From Mucilaginibacter kameinonensis (lineage in GTDB: Bacteria > Bacteroidota > Bacteroidia > Sphingobacteriales > Sphingobacteriaceae), in contig NZ_RCWZ01000002.1 in the NCBI RefSeq assembly GCF_003675385.1, forward strand, positions 1,116,001-1,180,000: a stretch of 64,000 nucleotides of DNA, read 5' to 3'. The position numbers and the translations under genes are program-made. Positions within the stretch are counted from its first letter, which is position 1. Each line of letters starts with the position of its first letter. Shown here piece after piece: positions 49,597-59,127 of this stretch. The notes beneath the pieces were generated by a model that saw only the letters and a list, made by a program, of their open reading frames with translations, was not told the DNA's origin and ran no database searches.

Positions 49597-52500
49597 ATGT
49601 TGAAATTTTCTTTCCGCCAGCAGGTTTTAGCGGGCTTTGTGGTATCAATTATCCTTGTTTTTATAGTTGGCATCCTGTCGTTTAACAGTTTACGCCAATT
49701 TGAGGAGGATAATTCCTGGGTTGAGCACACTCAAAAAGTCATCCATACCTCAACAGGTTTATTACAGGAATTGGTTGATGCAGAAACGGGCATGCGCGGT
49801 TACGGAGCTACCAGCAAAAAGGTATTTCTTGATCCTTACAACGCCGCGTTACCTAAAATAGCTGATGACCTGAATGCCTTAAAGGACATGGTTAGGGATA
49901 ACCCTGTACAGGTTAAACGTGTCGATTCGATAAACAAACTGGTAAAAGAGCAATTGCTGATTCTTAAAACCAATATCGAAACCCGCGAAAGCCAGGGGCT
50001 TGATTATATGGTACAGCGCAATATGTTTTTAAATGGCAAGGAAAATATGGATGAGATCCGTATGCTCATTGACCATATGACCAATACTGAAGAGCGCTTG
50101 CTTGGCAACAGGAAAGAAAGTTCGCAGGAGGCTTCTACATTTGCTAAAATCGTAATCGCTTGTGGTTCATTAATCTTCCTGTTCATTATCTTGTTACTGT
50201 TCTTCTATATTCAAAAAACTTTTGATCAGCAAAAGAAGATTGAGGAAGAAATTAGGGTTGCCAATGTTGAGTTGGAGAAGGTCCTTGCGGATAACGAAGC
50301 TAAAAACTGGCTGCTTACAGGTATAAGTCAGCTTAACGAAAGAATGCAGGGCCAGCAGGTTGAAAAAGAACTTGCCGGTAACATCATATCTGAGGTTTGT
50401 AATTACACGGAAGCCGCAGCGGGTACGCTGTATCTGTATAACGAATCAGTAGACCGTTTGGAGCTTTACGCGTCATATGCGTTCCAAAACCCCGACTTCC
50501 TGAAAAAAACGGTACAACTTGCCGAAGGCTGGTTAGGCCAGGTGGCAAAAGATGGTAAGTCGGCGGTAATCAAAGGCAGGGTGAACGACAGGCTTGAGTT
50601 GTCATCATCTATTATCAGGTCCGAATTATCAGAAAGTTTCATTGTTCCTTTCTTCTTTGATAAAAAGCTGAAAGGCGTGATGGAAGTTGCCTTTAGCGGC
50701 GAGCTTGAAAATAACGATAAACAATACATCACTGCAGTTACCGACCTAATTGCTATTGCCGTTAACACTTCGCAGGCGCGTACCATTATGCACGACCTGT
50801 ACGAAGAAACCCAGCAACAGGCCGAAGAACTGGAAGCGCAACAGGAGGAACTACGTGTTACCAACGAAGAGCTGGTTCAAAAAACAGAAGAACTTCAGGC
50901 TTCGGAAGAAGAACTTCGTGTGCAACAGGAAGAGCTGCGTACTACAAATGCGGAACTGGAAGAAAAAGCCAGCCTGCTGGAAGAAAAAAACCAGGCCATT
51001 GAAGAGGCCCGTCAGGCTATCAACCTTAAAGTTGATGAGCTTGAAACTACGGGTAAATATAAATCGGAGTTTTTGGCCAACATGAGCCATGAGCTGCGTA
51101 CACCGCTTAACAGTATCCTGGTATTGGCGCGGATCCTGAAAGATAATAAGCCGGCAAACCTGTCTGAAGATCAGATCAAATATGCCAGCGTTATCTTCAA
51201 CGCAGGTAACGACCTGTTAACCTTGATCAATGATATCCTTGACCTTTCAAAAATTGAATCGGGCAAACTGGATATGCAGAATGAGGATATTAAGGTAAGC
51301 GATATTGTTGGCGATATGGAAATGCTGTTTGCCGAAGTGGCCAGCAACAAAAAGATACATTACACAACTAACATAAGCAATGAGCTGCCGCAAACCATAT
51401 TTACGGATAAGGTGCGTATTGAGCAGGTGATCAAGAACCTGTTAAGTAACGCGTTTAAATTTACCGGCGAGAACGGTTCGATCTCAATAAATGTCAGGCC
51501 GGGAGTTAACGACAGAACTATCAGCTTTGCTATAAAAGACTCTGGCATCGGGATCCCTGCCGAGAAGCAGAAAGTTATTTTTGAGGCATTCCAACAGGCC
51601 GATGGTTCAACAAGCCGTAAATATGGTGGTACGGGTTTAGGTTTATCAATAAGCCGAGAGCTTGCTTACCTTTTGGGTGGCAGCATAACCTTGAGCAGTG
51701 AGCCGGGAATTGGTAGCGAGTTTGTACTTACAGTACCTTACCAGGCTAAGCTGGTGGCTACAGGTGAGGATGTAATATTGCCGACAGCCGAAACCTTTAA
51801 AGCAACAGCTGAATTTTTAGCGCCGGTTAAAGCCGCGCAACGCGAACCAGGCAGGGAGCCTTTAGTAGTAATTGTTGAGGATGATAAAAACTTTGCCAAC
51901 ATATTACAGGATTACGCTCGTGATCATGGTTATAAATCGGTAATGGTTTATGAAGGCACCCGTGCAGTTGAAATTGTTAAAGAAGCCAAGCCCGATGCCG
52001 TGATATTGGATATCATGCTACCGGGTAAAGATGGCTGGCAGATCTTGAAAGAGTTAAAGAATGATGAGGATACGATGCACATCCCTGTCCACTTGATGTC
52101 GGCCGGAGATGCTGCTGCAAACCGTGTGCGCAGGGAAGGTGCCATTAACTTCATGAAGAAGCCGATCAATACCGAAACACTGGATAAACTTTTCGCCGAT
52201 ATTATGGTACAAAGCGGTACCAGGTTTAAACAGATCCTGCTGGTTGAAGATCACAAGGCCCAAAGCCAGGCCCTGAAAGACCTGATGCAAAGCCAGGGCA
52301 TCACTGTCGATCAGGCATTTGATGGTGAATCGGCATTCAGGATGCTGCATGAAAATGAGTACCAGTGCGTGATCCTTGACCTTAACCTACCTGATATTTC
52401 AGGTTTGGATTTGCTGGATAAGATCAAAGAGGTTGACCGTTTTGTTTCATTGCCGGTTATTATCAACACTGCTATGGAGCTTGATAAAACTTCGGTTAAC

Positions 52501-53052
52501 AGATTGATGCATTATGCAAACGCCATGGTGGTTAAAACCAACAAATCATCCGACAGGCTGATTGACGAGGTTAACCTGTTCCTGAACAAAATTAGCGAAA
52601 GCTCAAATACACAGCCACAACAAGCCTCGCCGGCAGTTCCGGCTAAGCCTAAGATTATAACCAAGAGCAAGGATGCCATAAAAGGCAAAAAGGTGCTTAT
52701 TGTTGATGACGATATGCGTAATATCTTCGCGCTGAGCAGCGCACTGCAAAGTTATGACCTTAATGTAGAGATTGCGAACGATGGGGAAGAAGCTATAACC
52801 AAGCTTGAGGAAATAAAAGATATAGATATTGTGCTTATGGATATCATGATGCCTAAAATGGATGGCTATGAGGCCACAAGGCATATCCGTAAGCAAAACA
52901 AATGGGCTAAGTTGCCCGTAATAGCATTAACTGCAAAAGCAATGAAAGACGACCGCGAAAAATGTATAGCGGCCGGCGCCAACGACTATATCACCAAACC
53001 GGTTGATATGGACAGGCTGATTTCGTTGATGCAGTTGTGGCTTGAAAGTTAA
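49597..53052 (+). CDS. CHASE3-GAF hybrid histidine kinase with three receivers
   Basis: A membrane sensor of 1151 residues. TM1 at about 10-30, periplasmic CHASE3 at 35-180, TM2 at about 187-206, GAF at 235-395, a long Glu/Gln-rich coiled coil at 405-480, HisKA with SHELRTPLNSI (phosphoacceptor His498), HATPase to about 735 (GIGIPAEKQK; GGTGLGLSIS), then three receivers with phospho-Asp in VILDIMLPGKDGW, VILDLNLPDISGLDLL and VLMDIMMPKMDGYEA. It is followed two bases later by cheR. The signal is unknown; three receivers suggest branched output or phosphorelay. Confidence 0.93.
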   Translation: MLKFSFRQQVLAGFVVSIILVFIVGILSFNSLRQFEEDNSWVEHTQKVIHTSTGLLQELVDAETGMRGYGATSKKVFLDPYNAALPKIADDLNALKDMVRDNPVQVKRVDSINKLVKEQLLILKTNIETRESQGLDYMVQRNMFLNGKENMDEIRMLIDHMTNTEERLLGNRKESSQEASTFAKIVIACGSLIFLFIILLLFFYIQKTFDQQKKIEEEIRVANVELEKVLADNEAKNWLLTGISQLNERMQGQQVEKELAGNIISEVCNYTEAAAGTLYLYNESVDRLELYASYAFQNPDFLKKTVQLAEGWLGQVAKDGKSAVIKGRVNDRLELSSSIIRSELSESFIVPFFFDKKLKGVMEVAFSGELENNDKQYITAVTDLIAIAVNTSQARTIMHDLYEETQQQAEELEAQQEELRVTNEELVQKTEELQASEEELRVQQEELRTTNAELEEKASLLEEKNQAIEEARQAINLKVDELETTGKYKSEFLANMSHELRTPLNSILVLARILKDNKPANLSEDQIKYASVIFNAGNDLLTLINDILDLSKIESGKLDMQNEDIKVSDIVGDMEMLFAEVASNKKIHYTTNISNELPQTIFTDKVRIEQVIKNLLSNAFKFTGENGSISINVRPGVNDRTISFAIKDSGIGIPAEKQKVIFEAFQQADGSTSRKYGGTGLGLSISRELAYLLGGSITLSSEPGIGSEFVLTVPYQAKLVATGEDVILPTAETFKATAEFLAPVKAAQREPGREPLVVIVEDDKNFANILQDYARDHGYKSVMVYEGTRAVEIVKEAKPDAVILDIMLPGKDGWQILKELKNDEDTMHIPVHLMSAGDAAANRVRREGAINFMKKPINTETLDKLFADIMVQSGTRFKQILLVEDHKAQSQALKDLMQSQGITVDQAFDGESAFRMLHENEYQCVILDLNLPDISGLDLLDKIKEVDRFVSLPVIINTAMELDKTSVNRLMHYANAMVVKTNKSSDRLIDEVNLFLNKISESSNTQPQQASPAVPAKPKIITKSKDAIKGKKVLIVDDDMRNIFALSSALQSYDLNVEIANDGEEAITKLEEIKDIDIVLMDIMMPKMDGYEATRHIRKQNKWAKLPVIALTAKAMKDDREKCIAAGANDYITKPVDMDRLISLMQLWLES

Positions 53053-53054
53053 TT

Positions 53055-53885
53055 ATGGATACAGCGCAGGGAATCATATCAAATGCACAGGTCCAGGAAC
53101 TTATTGATATTGTAAGAAAAGTTCATGGGTTTGATTTTTCGGGTTATACCAAAGCATCACTAAAAAGGAGGTTAACCCGCATCATGCTGCTTAATAAGTT
53201 TGAGTTTTATGACCTTAAGCATGTACTTATTAACGATGTGGATTTTTTTCAGGGCTTTTTGGAAGAGATAACGGTTAATGTAACCGAGATGTTCCGCGAT
53301 CCCTCGTTTTATAAAGCAGTTAACACGCAGGTTGTGCCATATCTTTCAACCTATCAGCATGTAAAAATTTGGAGTGCGGGTTGTTCAACAGGCGAAGAGG
53401 TTTACTCTATGGCCATATTATTAAACGAGGCCGGTTTAGGTAAAAAGTCGTTTATATACGGTACAGATATTAATACCGAGGTTTTACGGGAAGCACGTAA
53501 AGGTATTTACAGTTTGCGTAATATAAAAAGCTATGCCGAAAACTATCAGTATACTGGTTTAAAAGGTTCAATCACCGATCATTTTACCATTTTGTATGAT
53601 GCCGCATCAATACACAATGAATTAAAGCAGAATACGTTGTTTTCGGTACATAACTTGATCTCTGATACCGTATTTAATGAGTTTCAGATGATAAGCTGCC
53701 GAAATGTTTTTATTTACTTTGAAACGTTTCTGCAGGAACGGATCCTGGATCTGTTTTATAAAAGCCTTTGTCCGCTGGGGTATTTGTGTCTTGGCAGCAA
53801 AGAAACTATCCGGTCCGATTCGTTCAAGAGTAAGTTTAAGGTGATCAACCAAAAGGAAAATATCTATCAAAAAGTTGGGACCTGA
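53055..53885 (+). CDS. cheR: CheR-type protein methyltransferase
   Basis: A 276-residue SAM-dependent methyltransferase of the CheR family: DFSGYTKASLKRRLTRIMLL in the N-terminal helical domain; VKIWSAGCSTGEEVYSMAIL is the SAM-binding block; IYGTDINTEVLREARKGIYS and QMISCRNVFIYFETFLQERI are family marks. It should methylate glutamates on a partner protein. No methyl-accepting receptor is encoded here, but the neighbouring hybrid kinase's Glu-rich coiled coil is an attractive target. The cheB start overlaps its end by 11 bases. Confidence 0.93.
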   Translation: MDTAQGIISNAQVQELIDIVRKVHGFDFSGYTKASLKRRLTRIMLLNKFEFYDLKHVLINDVDFFQGFLEEITVNVTEMFRDPSFYKAVNTQVVPYLSTYQHVKIWSAGCSTGEEVYSMAILLNEAGLGKKSFIYGTDINTEVLREARKGIYSLRNIKSYAENYQYTGLKGSITDHFTILYDAASIHNELKQNTLFSVHNLISDTVFNEFQMISCRNVFIYFETFLQERILDLFYKSLCPLGYLCLGSKETIRSDSFKSKFKVINQKENIYQKVGT

Positions 53886-54462
53886 TAATAAATTACTGGA
53901 GAGGTGGCATGACGCCCAAATAGTTTTATTTGGCGGATCGGCGGGCTCGTTCAAAATTTTGTTTCGGATCATAAAAGATCTTCCCGAAAAACTGGGAAAA
54001 ACCGTAATCCTTATCATACACAGGAAAAAAAATTTTTTCAGCGAAATAGAAAAACTATTTGCCGAGAACAGCCGTATGTACATGCGCGAAATTGAAGATA
54101 AGGATATTCTTAAAACGAATACCATGTATATAGCCCCGGCCAATTATCATACGTTAATTGAGGATGGGGGATATTTTAGTTTAGATGTTTCGGAGCCGGT
54201 TTGGTATTCAAAGCCATCGATAGATGTTACCTTTGAAAGCGCGGCCGAGGTTTATGGCAATAAATGCGCTGCCATATTACTCTCAGGTGCCAACCAGGAC
54301 GGTGCAGGTGGTATGCTGAAATTGCGCGAAAGTGGTGCGCTCACTATAGCACAGGAGCCCGCTGACGCAGAAATGCCTGAAATGCCACGGTCGGCTATTA
54401 ACCTGGGAGCAGCCGACTATATTTTGACACAGGATGAGATTTTTAAGCTTTTACTATCGTAA
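53875..54462 (+). CDS. cheB: CheB-type methylesterase, stand-alone catalytic domain
   Basis: A protein of 195 residues with only the catalytic domain of CheB; no receiver precedes it. The catalytic Ser is in FGGSAGS, His in ILIIHRKK and Asp in SGANQDGAGGM; IAPANYHTLIEDGG and AINLGAADYIL are also family marks. It starts at TTG 53875, overlapping cheR by 11 bases. Without its own receiver, its activity must be controlled by another partner, plausibly the adjacent kinases. Confidence 0.92.
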   Translation: MGPDNKLLERWHDAQIVLFGGSAGSFKILFRIIKDLPEKLGKTVILIIHRKKNFFSEIEKLFAENSRMYMREIEDKDILKTNTMYIAPANYHTLIEDGGYFSLDVSEPVWYSKPSIDVTFESAAEVYGNKCAAILLSGANQDGAGGMLKLRESGALTIAQEPADAEMPEMPRSAINLGAADYILTQDEIFKLLLS

Positions 54463-54489
54463 CAATCACCGACCCCTAATTAATATTAA

Positions 54490-56418
54490 ATGACCCCTGT
54501 TAATATTCTTATAGTTGATGACAGAGAAGAGAACATCATCGCTCTTGAGGCTTTGCTTAAGCGGGATGACATCAAAATGTTTTCTACCACATCACCCAAT
54601 GAAGCCCTCAAGATAGCCTGGGAAACCAATATAGCTATCGCGCTGGTTGATGTTCAGATGCCTGAGATGGATGGTTTTGAGCTGGTTGAAATGCTTAAGT
54701 CAAATCCGCGCACCAAAGATATCCTTGTTATTTTTGTTACAGCTATTTCAAAGGAGGCCAAATATGCCGTTAAAGGTTTTGGCGCCGGAGCTGTTGATTA
54801 TTTATATAAGCCGCTTGATCCCTATATTACATCGGCCAAGGTTGATTCGTTTGTGCAACTGGCCCGCACACAGGCAGAAATCAAGCAGAAAAATGATGAG
54901 TTGCAGGATTATGCCATTGTCGTAAAAAATTCGGCCGATATCATTACCTCGGTTGATGCACAAAGTCTTCGCATCGTAAATATAAACCCAACTGTCGAGA
55001 AAATAATGGGGTTCAGGCCCGACGAGCTTGTTGGTAAAAGTATCGTTGACCTGGCTATTGATGATCATCGGGCAGCATTTCGTAAAAAGCTGGGTGAGAT
55101 TATCAAGGACAACCTGAGTTATGCCATTTTTGAGTTTAAGTTTGAAACTTTTGATAAAAGAGTGATCTGGATAGAATGCCGCGCATCCTACCGGAATAAG
55201 ATCATCTTTTTGAACATCAGTGATATCTCTCCGCAAAAGAGTTACCAGGAGCAATTAATTAAATCAAAAGAAAATGCCGAGTATAGCAAAAAGGTAAAAG
55301 AAACCTTTTTGGCTAATATGAGCCACGAATTGCGCACCCCTGTTAATGGGATTATAGGTATTACCTCTCTTTTACGTAAAACAGGCCTTACCGATCAGCA
55401 AAAGGGGATGCTTGATCTGCTGGATACTTCATCTAAATCGTTGTTAGGAGTTATAAACGATGTGTTGGATATCTCGAAGATCGAAGCAGGTAAATTTAGC
55501 ATTGTTCGTACTGCAAACAACGTTTATGATATCGTAAACTCTGTTTTCAACCTGCTTAAGTTTAAGGCGGATGAGAATAACATCGAGTTTTTGCTTGATA
55601 TTGAAGAAGAAGTACCGCAATACCTCATGCTCGATTCATTACGCCTGAACCAGATACTAATGAACCTGCTAAGCAATGCCCTTAAGTTTACCGAAAGGGG
55701 ATATGTGAAGCTTAAGATTACCGTACTTCAAAAACATAATGATAAGGTAAAAATAAAGTTCAGTGTTGAGGATACAGGTATCGGGATACCGGCCGACAGG
55801 CTTAACCGGATCTTTGAATCGTTTGAGCAGGCCGAGGAAGACACGGTAAGTAAATATGGCGGTACCGGTTTGGGACTCACCATAGTTAAAAAACTTGCCG
55901 AATTAAAAGGCGGCGAACTTACGGTGAGCAGCCAGGTAGGCAGAGGCAGCACTTTTAACTTTGTAAACTGGTATACCATAAGCCTGAAACCTAAAGACAA
56001 GCAAACCCCAAAAACTGATAAAGTATTGCCGCCTTTCAATAATGTGCGGGTATTGGTGGCCGAAGATAATATGGTGAATCAGTTTATGCTTTCTAAGATA
56101 TTGAAGGACTGGAATGTAGAGGTAGAAATGGTGGATAACGGCCGTAAGGTTATTGAAAAGCTTAACAACAAAGATTACGACATTATCTTGATGGATACCC
56201 ATATGCCCGAAATGAACGGCTACCAGGCAGCCAAAACTATCCGGGTTGATTTTGAGGAGCCTAAACGGAGCATACCTATCATATCGCTGTCGGCGGCAAG
56301 TTATGATCATGAACAGCAGGAAGCTTTGTCGGCAGGCATGAACGATGTTCTTTCAAAACCATTTCAGCCATATCAGCTGCACGAAAAAATATCGAGATTG
56401 TTAAGGGTTGACGCTTAA
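54490..56418 (+). CDS. REC-PAS hybrid histidine kinase with C-terminal receiver
   Basis: A soluble kinase of 642 residues. N-terminal receiver at about 4-125 (VNILIVDDREENIIALEALL; phospho-Asp in ALVDVQMPEMDGF), PAS at 137-250 (NPTVEKIMGFRPDELVGKSI), HisKA with SHELRTPVNGIIG (His279), HATPase to about 500 (GTGLGLTIV), and a C-terminal receiver (ILMDTHMPEMNGYQ). It is 27 bases after cheB and completes the operon. It can receive phosphate from the upstream kinase and pass it on. Its last bases overlap the convergent ogt gene. Confidence 0.93.
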   Translation: MTPVNILIVDDREENIIALEALLKRDDIKMFSTTSPNEALKIAWETNIAIALVDVQMPEMDGFELVEMLKSNPRTKDILVIFVTAISKEAKYAVKGFGAGAVDYLYKPLDPYITSAKVDSFVQLARTQAEIKQKNDELQDYAIVVKNSADIITSVDAQSLRIVNINPTVEKIMGFRPDELVGKSIVDLAIDDHRAAFRKKLGEIIKDNLSYAIFEFKFETFDKRVIWIECRASYRNKIIFLNISDISPQKSYQEQLIKSKENAEYSKKVKETFLANMSHELRTPVNGIIGITSLLRKTGLTDQQKGMLDLLDTSSKSLLGVINDVLDISKIEAGKFSIVRTANNVYDIVNSVFNLLKFKADENNIEFLLDIEEEVPQYLMLDSLRLNQILMNLLSNALKFTERGYVKLKITVLQKHNDKVKIKFSVEDTGIGIPADRLNRIFESFEQAEEDTVSKYGGTGLGLTIVKKLAELKGGELTVSSQVGRGSTFNFVNWYTISLKPKDKQTPKTDKVLPPFNNVRVLVAEDNMVNQFMLSKILKDWNVEVEMVDNGRKVIEKLNNKDYDIILMDTHMPEMNGYQAAKTIRVDFEEPKRSIPIISLSAASYDHEQQEALSAGMNDVLSKPFQPYQLHEKISRLLRVDA

Positions 56419-56900
56419 AAATCAAGTTTGGTTTGCCCAACACCTGATACTTTTGCCTCATGTTCAAGCAGCCATTTTTTGCGCCACACGCCGCCGGCAT
56501 ACCCGGTAAGGCTGCCATCTGAACCTATTACCCGGTGGCAGGGCACAACTACCCAAAGGTGGTTACGGCCATTGGCAGACGCTATGGCCCGTATAGCCAG
56601 CGGATTATTCATTTGATTGGATTGTTGTGCATAAGTAATGGTTGTACCGTAAGGAATACGCAGCAACTCGTCCCAAACCTGTTGCTGAAACTCACTGCCT
56701 TGCTGTTTTATCGGAAAGGTAAAATCCTTGCGTGTTCCTGCAAAGTATTCGTTCAACTGGTCGATAGCTGTTTGCAGCAATCCGGTAGGAGCAGGCTCAA
56801 TATCATATTCCTCATCCCTTATGGATACTGATGCAATGAATCCATCTTCTTCGGTAATACGGGCAATGCCAACTGGTGTGCGGAAATAGGCTATGGGCAT
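56415..56900 (-). CDS. ogt: Methylated-DNA-protein-cysteine methyltransferase
   Basis: A suicide DNA-repair protein that removes O6-alkyl groups from guanine. 161 residues from ATG 56900; an upstream TTG at 56924 adds eight. The active site is VVPCHRVIGSDGSLTGYAGG (acceptor Cys in PCHRV); the recognition helix is in VWDELLRIPYGTTITYAQQS and RAIASANGRN. No Ada N-terminal domain, so the Ogt type. The stop overlaps the convergent kinase gene by four bases. Confidence 0.95.
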   Translation of the reverse strand: MPIAYFRTPVGIARITEEDGFIASVSIRDEEYDIEPAPTGLLQTAIDQLNEYFAGTRKDFTFPIKQQGSEFQQQVWDELLRIPYGTTITYAQQSNQMNNPLAIRAIASANGRNHLWVVVPCHRVIGSDGSLTGYAGGVWRKKWLLEHEAKVSGVGQTKLDF

Positions 56901-56993
56901 GGGTAATTGGTGTGTTGTAATCAAAATTAGGCTAATTTTTTTAGCTTGTCAAATGCCCGCCGTCACTCGCGGGTAATTATTACATTTGCGGTC

Positions 56994-57677
56994 ATGAAAC
57001 TTGCTAACGAAACCTGGTATCTGCTTAAAAAAGAAATTTTGCTCGAGTGGCGGTCAAAATATGCTTTTAATGGCGTTTTGCTTTATGTGGTTTCAACAGT
57101 TTTTGTTTGTTATATCTCCCTTAATTTAAATCCGGGTTTTTCAAATAGCAGCGGCTATCCTATAGTTTGGAACGTATTGTTCTGGATCATTATGCTGTTT
57201 GCGTCGGTAAACGCGATTGCCAAAAGCTTTCTGCAGGAGAGTAAAAGCAGGTTGCTTTATTATTATTCCATAGCAAGTCCGCAGGCTATTATTCTATCAA
57301 AAACAATTTATAACATTTTGCTGATGGCTTTATTAAGCATATTAGCTTTAGTGATTTATAAGGTCTTTTTCCCAAATACCATTGGCGATCTGCTTTATTA
57401 CTTCCTGGCGGTGTTGCTCGGGAGCGTTAGTTTTTCAACTGTTTTTACCATGATCTCGGCCATTGCCTCTAAAGCAGGTAATAATGGTACGCTTATGGCT
57501 ATCTTGAGTTTTCCGGTTATCATTCCTGTGATACTGGTGCTTATTAAATTAAGTAAAAGTGCGATGGATGGGGTAGACCGGAGCTTCTTTTATGGAAACA
57601 TCGGTGTTTTATGCGCTATCAATGCTATCGTAATAGCCACGGCACTGTTACTCTTCCCTTATTTGTGGCGCGATTAA
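56994..57677 (+). CDS. ccmB: Haem exporter protein CcmB
   Basis: A 227-residue permease subunit of the cytochrome c maturation ABC system, from ATG 56994; a TTG 48 bases upstream precedes the promoter and is not used. The start reads MKLANETWYLLKKEILLEWR, with the LFWIIMLFASVNAIAKSFLQ E region and six transmembrane helices; ASPQAIILSKTIYNILLM is a family mark. A TACATTTG box ends five bases before the ATG. CcmA is not adjacent here. ccmC/ccsA lies 6 kb away at the window end, with an unrelated operon between them. Confidence 0.88.
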   Translation: MKLANETWYLLKKEILLEWRSKYAFNGVLLYVVSTVFVCYISLNLNPGFSNSSGYPIVWNVLFWIIMLFASVNAIAKSFLQESKSRLLYYYSIASPQAIILSKTIYNILLMALLSILALVIYKVFFPNTIGDLLYYFLAVLLGSVSFSTVFTMISAIASKAGNNGTLMAILSFPVIIPVILVLIKLSKSAMDGVDRSFFYGNIGVLCAINAIVIATALLLFPYLWRD

Positions 57678-57820
57678 TTATTCTATTGGCAGCTCTTTAA
57701 TCATTCTGAATTTTTCTGATCCTGTTTTAAGCTAATGTTTCTGGCCGGATATGCCTTTGCTTGCTGCGAGACGGCAAATTTTTGCTCTGTTTTTCACATT
57801 TTCTTCTAATTTGATTTTAA

Positions 57821-57852
57821 TTGGATTAAGTCTAAATTAGTAATTACTTTTG
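57821..57852 (+). promoter_or_regulatory. Promoter with Fur-like palindrome
   Basis: A -33 TTGG (57821-57824) and a -7 TACTTTTG (57845-57852) are 20 bases apart. Overlapping the -33 is TTGGATTAAGTCTAA (57821-57835), a palindrome matching in five of seven arm positions, resembling Fur-type operators. It would put the downstream operon under iron control. Confidence 0.6.
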
Positions 57853-57874
57853 TCGCCGACTTAACCAGATAACA

Positions 57875-59116
57875 ATGCATGCTAAAACCCTTACTTTAGT
57901 CATACTTTCTTTTCTTATTTCAGGCACAGTGTTGGCGCAACAGCCCAATAACTCAACTGCCGAAGATTCTTTAAACAACAATACTGTTAAGAGCTCGCTT
58001 TTATCAAATACTACCATTGGTGGTTATGGCAATGCTTTTTACCAGTACAATAACAATCACCGTACAGCCAAGGTCGATCTTGAGCGCTTCGTATTGTTCG
58101 TTGGTCACAAATTCAGCGATAAGATCTCGTTCTTTTCTGAAACCGAGCTGGAAGACGCCAAAGTAAATGGAGGTCAACCCGGCGGTGAAATCACTATTGA
58201 GCAGGCTTACCTGAAGTTTAACCTTAACCCCAATCAATACATCGTTGCGGGTTTGTTTTTGCCGAGGATAGGCATCCTGAACGAGAACCACTTGCCAACC
58301 ACCTTCAACGGTAACGAGCGTAACTATGTTGAAACACTGGTGATCCCGGCAACCTGGCGCGAGTTAGGTGTTGGCTTTTATGGTCGTTTAAATAACTTCC
58401 CAATTAACTATTCAATTGGATTGATGAACGGCTTAAGCGCGGGCGGCTTCACACACGGAACGGGTATTGTTGACGGAAGGTTTGAAGGCCGTAACGCTAC
58501 TGGCACCAACCTTGCAGTTACAGGTGCGCTTCAGTATTATCAAAGTGGTTTTAAAGCCCAGTTATCAGGCTATTATGGTGGTACCGTGGGTCTTCGTAAA
58601 ACAGAGGCGGATAGTCTTGGCTTAAACTCGGGCGTATTTGGTACCCCGGTTGCCATGGGTGAGGGCGATATCCAGTATAACGGACAAGGCTTTTCAGTAA
58701 AAGTATTGGGCACTATCCTTTCAATTAAAGATGCCGACAAGATCAACAGGGCCTATGCCAGCAATACGCCAAAGGCAGCCTACGGAGCCTATGCTGAAAT
58801 AGGATACGATCTGCTTTACCGCAGCAACTATGGTAAACTTAACGCTCCGCAATTAATTGTTTTTGTGCGTGATGAAAAGCTCGATCTTAATTACCGCATC
58901 CCATCAAACGGTATAACCGATCAAACCCTTAATCAAAATTTTGTGGTAGCCGGTTTAACTTATCTACCGCTTCGTAACGTGGTAGTGAAGGGAGATGTAC
59001 GGTTGGCGCATACCGGTGCACAAAACCCGGCGCTGATAGTGAACCCAAGTCCGGTGGCATTGCCATACCAAACCAACAATACTTTGATAAACTTGGGTGT
59101 TGGATATTCATTTTAA
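57875..59116 (+). CDS. Outer-membrane beta-barrel porin-like protein
   Basis: A 413-residue protein with a signal peptide (ends VLAQQ) and barrel-type alternating strands throughout, ending LINLGVGYSF with terminal Phe. Strand-like blocks such as KISFFSETELEDAKVN, QYIVAGLFLPRIGILNENHL and YEIGYDLLYRSNYG-type ends resemble OprO/OprP-type porins of Bacteroidota. No TonB box or plug is present, so it should be a passive channel. It is the first gene of an operon with Rieske, imelysin and di-haem genes behind a Fur-like promoter. Confidence 0.8.
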   Translation: MHAKTLTLVILSFLISGTVLAQQPNNSTAEDSLNNNTVKSSLLSNTTIGGYGNAFYQYNNNHRTAKVDLERFVLFVGHKFSDKISFFSETELEDAKVNGGQPGGEITIEQAYLKFNLNPNQYIVAGLFLPRIGILNENHLPTTFNGNERNYVETLVIPATWRELGVGFYGRLNNFPINYSIGLMNGLSAGGFTHGTGIVDGRFEGRNATGTNLAVTGALQYYQSGFKAQLSGYYGGTVGLRKTEADSLGLNSGVFGTPVAMGEGDIQYNGQGFSVKVLGTILSIKDADKINRAYASNTPKAAYGAYAEIGYDLLYRSNYGKLNAPQLIVFVRDEKLDLNYRIPSNGITDQTLNQNFVVAGLTYLPLRNVVVKGDVRLAHTGAQNPALIVNPSPVALPYQTNNTLINLGVGYSF

Positions 59117-59127
59117 ACTTAAACAAC

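Noticed and set aside
53622..54143. 173-aa open frame antisense to cheR/cheB
   Set aside because: Opposes two well-supported genes and has no start signal or motif.
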